From positions 10,044,001-10,108,000 of the forward strand of contig JAKZAN010000007.1 of assembly GCA_023053545.1 (NCBI GenBank): a stretch of 64,000 bases of DNA. Direction: 5' to 3'. Position 1 is the first letter of the stretch. Every line of letters begins with the position of its first letter. The position numbers and the translations under genes were made by a program. Positions 57,428-64,000 of the stretch are shown in pieces. A model generated the notes under the pieces. It worked only from the letters and a program-made list of their open reading frames with translations, had not been told where the DNA came from and ran no database searches. The stretch comes from Lepidurus packardi. Lineage: Eukaryota; Arthropoda; Branchiopoda; Notostraca; Triopsidae.

Positions 57428-59705
57428 CCCTAACCAATTTTCCGTCAGCCCTTTTTCGATTCGTATTTTTTAACTCGCAAGTTTTTCAATCAAGTCGGTC
57501 TCATTGCAACTCATTACACTATTCTCAATTACACTGGATGTATAGATCAGTCTTTTGAAAGATGGTAACTAGGCTTAAGGCTCCCTTATACCTTAACTTA
57601 TTGCTGGCAAAGAGTCACAGATGGCATTCGTTGGTTATCGTTTTGCGAAAGCCTTGCGTAAGAACGTAAGAACAGAAATAGATAGCTAATTGCCGGCAAA
57701 GTTTCTACATTTGTTTTGCTTCCGGAAAGTACAGTTTGTCAACACAGTTCGCTGTAGCAGCACAATGTCCCAAATCAAGTCGTCAAACTTTTGGAACAAG
57801 ATTTCTCGAGAATGGCTTGTCAGGTTTGAAAAAATTCAAGCAAAAGTTTTCTTTTATTATCAGAACTAAAGGAGAGATTTTTAGGTAACGTATTTCTCAT
57901 AATTGCAAAATGAATTTGTATATTGCTAATTTATTACTCATTTGAAAATATTGCCCACTGGTTTTGAACTAGCTGTTAGCAAGCTCAAGATTACTGTCAA
58001 AGCATTTTTTGATTAAATACACTGGTTTTCTCCAAAAAAATGTTCTGAATTTCTCCATGCTAACCGCTTATACCGAGCTAAGGTATACGGCAGCCTTTTA
58101 AGCCCTCAAACCGTTTTAAATTTAATAAAAAAAAAACTAAGAAAAAGTCCTTTTCACAGTTTTAAAACACATTGAAATCATCTTATTAAAGAGCACATCG
58201 CACGACTGTAACAATAGAGAATGGAGAAATAGGTGCCGCCATTATTGCTGATACAATTGAGTGAAGTTAAATTCTCTGTGAAGGAAATTCCAAATACCGT
58301 GTCGTTTTTCTTGTCTTTTAGCGATGTGAAGAGCATACTTTCAGTGAATACAAGCAACGATTTCTATTTGAAATTATATTATGGCATTTTCAAGTATTGT
58401 TTTCCTTCCAACTCTAGAAAGAGTAGCGTGTTTTTGCTACCCCCATTTGTCAAACTAGACACGCTCAAGAGTCAATGTCACGCCACAATTCTGCAGAACT
58501 GATCGTACATAGTCTTATAATTATTGTTGAAAACGAAACCGGGATTTGAGCTCTGAATGACATTGAATTTTCTTATTTTTGAAGATGTGTTTTTTCCAGA
58601 AGGAATCAGCAATTGTTTCCATTTCTGTGCCAATGGTAATTGGTTTGCATATAAATAAAAATAAAAAAAAGCTTAATAGAAATAAAACTTCATAGAAATA
58701 AAAGCTTCACAGAAATAAGGTAAAGCAAGCAATATTAGGCGTCTGAAACTGTACATGTGTGGTCTACTATTCATTACTCTGTAGCAGACACTTAGGTTGA
58801 CTATTACTGTCAGGTCAGAAGGACATTGCTGCTCCCATTAATCAGTCATATTACTGTCTGGGAAACGTTCCTTGGGTTTAGCAGCGAATACCGACCAAAT
58901 ATAGGCGACGACAGTGATGTTACTACTATTTTTTTAATAAAAGTAAAATAAAAAATGAAAAGTAAAGTGACAATGTTAAGAATAATTTCTAGTAGGAAAG
59001 ATATTTTGTCTAGTTCAGTACTGTCTTCCATGAAACATCGCAGAATTGGAACGTGAACCAATACTGCCAGTACTGTCAGCAATGACGGTAATGATAATTA
59101 CTGGCAAACGTATTTCTTTCGACAGATTTATTGGATTTTCTAATATCAACATTTTCAATGAACCAAAAGATTACTTTCACGTTGATTCGTAGAATTCAAT
59201 TTTAACATGCAAAGCTTATTGTTTGGCGAGCTGCAGTTATGAAAGTCACAAGAAAACTGAGTTGGAACACGGTTTGAAAGGCGGGAAACTAGACTCGACT
59301 ATTCGCTACAGAACTCACATATGTGGAATGTAGATTTTCTTTGGAAACTCATGTTGACTATTGTAACCCTTGCGTTTCTATTTTGTTTTACTGCACTTTC
59401 CATGTTACTGGACTAGCTTTTGTAATCTGTATGCGTATTCGTTATTACCAAACAAAAGCAAACGATTCCGACGTCTGACCTGCAGTTCCCTTTATTCCAT
59501 TCTGCCAAAGTATGCGAATAAGAAACTAAGTCCCCTTTATTCAATTTAGCTTATATGCTAGAGCAGCCAAATGCAGCCGACAAGGGAGTTGACTATTACT
59601 GCTGGTCGGAGAGTTTCCTCGTCCAGTACAAGAGATATCAAGCAAGAGAACGGTGCATTATAATTCGCAGATAGTGACAGAAGTGCTAATAAACGAATTC
59701 TGGTA
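57428..59705. other. Spacer of the duplicated unit, second copy
   Basis: Non-coding counterpart of 53126-55335, with small indels. No exon was recognised. Confidence 0.6.
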
Positions 59706-60886
59706 ATGGCAATAGCAATATTTTATTTATTGTTATGTGCCACACTGCATATTACTGCCTACGGGAATGTGTACTTTGCATCTCAGGAATCATACGCGTA
59801 TTCGACCTTGGATTCGTCTATAACTTCTTCGACTAAATTGGCCGGTATACAACAGAATCCCTCATTTCTTCGAGCAAAACTTTATTTCTGCCCATACTAG
59901 GAAACGTGGAGACAGTTACCCAGCAATGTCGCCGAAGCTGCGCCCAAGATGTACCTTGCAAGGCCTTTGAAGTGACTTCACTGAAGGCAGAAATATCACT
60001 GGGGATCTTCAACTGCAGCTTTTACGAGTTGAACGCCTGCAACTACAGCTTTAACTCGCTTCAAAGCATTTCATCCACGCCCTATCATAGATTGTGGGAG
60101 AAATTAGATGCTGATATGGTCCAAAACCAACCTTGCGTTGAGTATTGCTTAGCGAGAGCCAGCGGCTATTGTACGATCTGTGGAGGATTGACGAATATCA
60201 CTGGACTCGTTTGCAAATTACCACCAATGCTGTGCTCGGACTACAATATGACTCTTTCTGGTGAGCATTTCCTTTGTGTCTATTAGAGCTTTGCACATAA
60301 CTTTTGGTTAGATCAATGGGTAGAATATCCAGTTTGGCCTTGGGGATCAGGAGGACGAAATCTAACAGTACTCTGCCGAAATCAGTCCACTTTAATAATC
60401 AAGAGTACATACAGCGTATCACCCTATTCCCGTATCCTACATAGTCTGGGATGGTCAACACCTAAAACTGCAGACAATTTAACGGCTTTCATGGCAGCAA
60501 CTAAGACAATTGACTGGGCTCTTATTGCTGCACTTCAATCCTTGTCCATCGAAAAGAAATTAATCGTATCCGTAGCTCTGGACACTAACGCCACTCAGGA
60601 TTACACTTTTAGCGGGTTCAAGATCAGTCCTAAGGGCGACTTATCCTTGAAAGCTTCGCTCAATACACCCAATTCTACTGGATTTCCCACGCCCCTCAGT
60701 AATGTCCCATTTATGGAGAATCCCATAGGGTTTAGTGCTAGTTGCGGACCGTTTTGGCGGTTCTATCCGAACCAAGAATCTATTTTAATCTGTGATCAAC
60801 GTACGAAATTGCTCTCCTTCGAGCATCTGAAATGGGATGGAAAAATCAGTAATAGCTACGGAACGGCTGCTCTCTCTTTCAAGTAG
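59706..60886 (+). CDS. Secreted cysteine-rich protein, family member 3, 357 aa
   Basis: Exons 59706-59844, 59901-60260 and 60312-60886. Exon 1 is again 139 bp, so the phase-1 intron is conserved. The signal peptide is MAIAIFYLLLCATLHITAYG. The 11 Cys of exon 2 (QQCRRSCAQDVPCKAF, GIFNCSFYELNACNY, CTICGGLTNITGLVC) and the three of exon 3 align with members 1 and 2, and the blocks WPWGSGGRNL, TGFPTPLSNVPF, CGPFWRF, CDQRTKLLSF and ALSFK are shared. It is clearly an older relative than the two 347-aa genes. Function is unknown; a PAN-like fold for exon 2 is only a guess. Confidence 0.88.
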
Positions 60887-61197
60887 CTTCTGTAACTCCT
60901 TACTTTGCACTTTAGTTTCCAACGCAGAACAAATAACCTACCAAGTATTCCTTACTTGCAGTTGTGTGACTCTGTATCATTTATATAAATAATCCACACA
61001 AGGCATAGTTATCATATTTACTAGGTTAAAGAATCCAAGAAATCACTAAGCGTGCAGTTAAACTAATTTCTCGATCTTCAATACAATATTCTGCCGGTAG
61101 ATATGGTGTTTTTGATCTTTCTTAAAGAAACAGTAATAATTCCGTAATTTTATAAAGGATGGTAATTTTACTCCTTTTTACAGGATAGTTTTTTAAA
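60887..61197. other. Spacer between members 3 and 4
   Basis: About 310 bp; I see nothing coding. Exon 1 and most of exon 2 of the next member should lie here but are absent. Confidence 0.5.
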
Positions 61198-61914
61198 GCA
61201 GTGCGATTGACGAATTTCACTCGACTCGCTTGCTATATACCACCAATGCGGTGCGCGGACTATAATACGACTTTTTCTGGTGAGCATTTCCTTTATAAAT
61301 ACTTTAGTTTTGTACATATCTGTTGGTTAGATCAATGGAGACCGTATCAAATATGGCCTTGGGGATTAGGAGGAAGAAATGTGACAGTACACTGCAGAAA
61401 TCTGGCCACGTTAATAATCAACAGTACACCAATCTTAACGCCCTATTCCCGTACACTAAATTGTCTGGGATGGTCAAGACCTAAAACTGCAGACAATTCA
61501 ATGGCTTTCATGGCAGCAATTGAAACCATTGACTGGGCTCTTATTGCTGCACTTCAATCCTTGTTCATTGAAAAGAAATTAATCGTATCCGTAACTCTGA
61601 ACATTACCACCACTCTGCATTACACTTTTAGCGGTTTCAGAATCAGTCCTATCGGTGAACTATCCTTGAAAGCTTCGCTCGATACTCCGATTTCTACTGG
61701 CTTTCCCACTCCTCTTTACAAAGTTCCATTTATATACCAGCCCAAAGGGTTTGGCGCTACCTGCGGATCGTTTTGGCGGTTCAATCCGACCGGTCCCTCA
61801 ATACCGGGTACTTTTGTTTGTGACCAACGTACGAAATTGCTCAGCTTCGGGAAGTTGCAATGGGACGGAAAAACCAGTGATGACTAAGGGACTGTGGCCC
61901 TCTCCTTCAAGTAG
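61198..61914 (+). pseudogene. Secreted-family pseudogene, 5' part missing
   Basis: The sequence starts inside exon 2 (LTNFTRLACYIPPMRCADYN), uses the same donor after TTTTCTG, and continues with a full exon 3 from 61331 (IWPWGLGGRNVTVHC, TGFPTPLYKVPF, WRFNPTGPS, CDQRTKLLSFGKLQWDG). A TAA at 61885-61887 stops the frame eight codons before the normal end, although GTVALSFK and the usual stop follow. CGPFWRF has become CGSFWRF. Its closest relative is member 3. With no signal peptide exon it cannot make a secreted product. Confidence 0.85.
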
Positions 61915-62259
61915 CTTGTACGCACTACATATCTTGCTCTGCAGGTTGCAAATGAAAACAAGTAAACTACCAAGCAAACCTAACTGCAGTAATGTGACTC
62001 TGTACCACAATAATAATATATAAAAACAGCACACACCAGCAATCCAAGAAATGGTATCACGAAGAGTGCAGTTCAATTGAATTCTTTGAGCTTCAATACA
62101 ATCCTTCGCCGGTAGAATTAGTATTGTATGCATTTCTTTCCAATCTCTTGATCCCACTATTCATTTTTAGAAATCTATCAATATCGTTTTTCAAAATAGA
62201 GTCAAAGGGAGTTTTTCTTGTGGGGAATCAGTCACGTAAAAGGCAAAAACAACATTGCT
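61915..62259. other. Spacer
   Basis: About 345 bp with no feature I can support; its middle resembles the spacer after member 3 (GTGACTCTGTA). Confidence 0.45.
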
Positions 62260-63059
62260 AATGTTTCTTCGCTACCCACGACACGTACACAAGCTCGAGC
62301 TACGGAACTCCTGGTCATTCTGTAATTAATATCTCTGGTATGTGAAAACAAATCTTTCGGGTAACCGATGTACAGTATTGTACTTAAATCACGACTCCGC
62401 TTAGGAAGCGCCACTTCTGTTATGCAGCAATGTCGTCGAACGTGCTTATTAGAAGCCTAACCGGCCGCCTAACTGCCTAGATCCTTAAGCCTTCTTCAGT
62501 GTTTGTCCGAATGAGTAGATGCTGTGCCGTTTTTCCCGATTTGACCATGGGCTTTAGAGGCCGCACACCAAAAGTCATAGGCAAAGACCGGGAGACAGTA
62601 ATACTCCTAATTCTGTAAGCGCTGGTTTTCGAACAGTGTATAGTATAGGATGGCCTAGTCACATGATTGCAACAGATTTATCGATTTACGCAAACAGCAA
62701 TTTAGAAGAATGACTGGCCACTTATTTCTGAGCTTCAGACTTTGTCTCCCGATAAGAAACTGTTCGTTCATGTCAACTTAGACGCTGTCACTCCAGATCA
62801 TACTCCTAGCGGTTTAGGAATTGCTCCTACCAACTATCACTGAATGCTTCACTCGCTGGCTCTACCGGCTTTCCAGCTCCTTTCAGCAAAGCTCCTTGCG
62901 TAAATTCCCCAGCCGGGTAGGGCGTCGATTGCGGACCATTTTGGCGATTTACATCCGGCCCCGTCTGCGACCAACGGACCAAGTTGCTAAACTACGGGAA
63001 TTTGGTTTGGAACGGACAAACAGTTTTGGCCTAGGAAGCGTTGTTTTGCCCTCCAGTAA
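62260..63059 (+). pseudogene. Secreted-family pseudogene, heavily decayed
   Basis: Relics appear in order. An exon-1 end lies near 62270-62335 (THDTYTSSS). The start of exon 2 is at about 62413 (SVMQQCRRTCLLEA, then a stop). Exon 3 begins at about 62520 with stops and shifts, and its last third is at 62840-63059, where GSTGF, CGPFWRF and CDQRTKLL can be read only by changing frame. The middle of exon 2 is deleted. It is closer to members 1 and 2 than to member 3. Confidence 0.8.
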
Positions 63060-64000
63060 CACTAACCCAACTCGTTTTTGGCCTTCATAACTTTGTGGAT
63101 TCGTATTTTTTTCTAACTCGCAAGCCTTTTAAACAAGTCTATCTGACTGCAACGCTTCCTACATTCAATTCCACTTTTACTGTACAAGGATTTATAGATC
63201 AATAAATTCTGTGAGAGAACGCAACTGGAGCAAGTCCGTTAGCATTTCTTAAACTCATTAATATCTTTTTGTTATTAACACCATCACACGACTGTAACAT
63301 ACGCATAATAGCTTCTTGCCAATGCAATTGAATGAACGTACAGTACAGTTCTACCGGCAATAATTGAGTTTGAAGTCAATCTCTCTATGAAGAAATTTCA
63401 TTATACCATGTCGTTTTTCTTGTCGTTCAATGACCATTGTCAAGAGCAAAGTTTAGCTAATCAGGACTTGGATTCTCTGTCAGTAAGATTGCTGGTATAT
63501 CCAACTCAATCCTTACAGGTAAAAGAAACATTGCTCACACTAGGAGACAAACATTGCTACGTGAACAGCGGGTGTTTAGAGCTCGTACTAAAAGGTTTTT
63601 TTTGTCTTCTTATTACTTCGAACATTCAAGCTACTGAAATCCCATTAAGCAAATGTCATTTCCCGTAGCGCTTTTCTAAACACGCTACGAACATGGCAAG
63701 CGTGAGCCCACTTTGGTTAAGGGTAGCAAAGTGCAGGTAGAAACTTCGTATGGAAGACGAAGATTAATTCATAAAACAAGAGGCTTAAGGGCAACACAAC
63801 TTAGCTTAAACTGGCTCCCGAATATACTAAACTCGTGCTCAAAGGTTCTTCAAGCTTCCCATTACTGTCTAACGTCCCTTTTTCTACATTCCCATTAAGG
63901 GACGGTAATTTAACGAAGGTCTAGGACTTTTATTTATTGTCCGGACCAACAGCTTTACTGCCTAGATCCTGAAGCCTTCTTCAGATCTTCGAGTCAACTA
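63060..64000. other. Decayed spacer at the right edge
   Basis: About 63285-63440 resembles the family spacer at 58195-58340 (CACACGACTGTAACAT, CATGTCGTTTTTCTTGTC). GCCTAGATCCTGAAGCC at about 63960 nearly repeats 62475, which suggests the array continues beyond the window. The 93-codon frame at 63387-63668 shows no family feature. Confidence 0.5.

Larger units (their letters stand above)
51273..59926 (+). repeat. 4.3-kb direct tandem duplication
   Basis: Unit 1 runs about 51273-55556 and unit 2 about 55557-59926. Each carries an exon-3 fragment, one intact 347-aa gene, a spacer of about 2.2 kb, and the beginning of a MAIAIFYLLL-type gene. The junction at 55556/55557 falls inside exon 2 of that last gene, which is truncated in unit 1 and complete in unit 2. 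Confidence 0.9.

Overview
The window is animal nuclear DNA, most likely from an arthropod. The introns I could place in its genes are mostly 60-110 bp with GT-AG ends. A degenerate CCTAA (arthropod-type telomere) tract lies near the left edge. Five conserved or family-level genes can be rebuilt exon by exon: MOB4, an RPP25-like Alba protein, PDE6D, SZRD1 and a THAP protein. The layout would suit a compact pancrustacean genome, but I cannot name the species.

Layout. Bases 1-12.8 kb hold no gene I recognise. They contain a 21-bp minisatellite next to the CCTAA tract, a candidate inverted-repeat element, a nearly perfect 563-bp fold-back MITE flanked by TTAA, and AT-rich simple sequence. From 12.9 to 16.6 kb there is a dense block of conserved genes: MOB4 (+), RPP25-like (-) and PDE6D (-).

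From 17.6 to 43.0 kb lies a caspase cluster. It starts with a complete CARD-containing initiator-type caspase of 456 aa (17602-19608). Two tandem copies of a large segment follow. Each begins exactly at the terminal base of a decayed hAT transposon and continues into a gene whose exons join in frame into three consecutive caspase domains without a CARD (copy A about 929 aa, copy B about 911 aa). In both copies the first domain has lost the Arg beside the catalytic Cys and the p10 substrate-pocket Arg, while domains 2 and 3 keep His, Cys and QFCRG. The last exon of copy A is interrupted by a palindromic, CCATGG-rich insertion, which itself carries a young, apparently intact Ty3/gypsy element (131-bp LTRs, 5-bp target duplication).

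From 43.6 to 48.4 kb are SZRD1 and a five-exon THAP gene; the long fourth intron of the THAP gene carries a pogo-like MITE and a three-copy 138-bp repeat. From 49.5 kb to the right edge is a tandem family of secreted, cysteine-rich proteins that I do not recognise. It has three intact members (347, 347 and 357 aa, three exons each) and at least six fragments or pseudogenes, and it expanded in part through a 4.3-kb tandem duplication whose breakpoint lies inside a coding exon.

The most unusual system here is the tandem three-caspase polyprotein, with a degenerate lead domain and active-looking following domains. It sits beside its probable CARD-caspase parent and was duplicated with a breakpoint at a transposon end.
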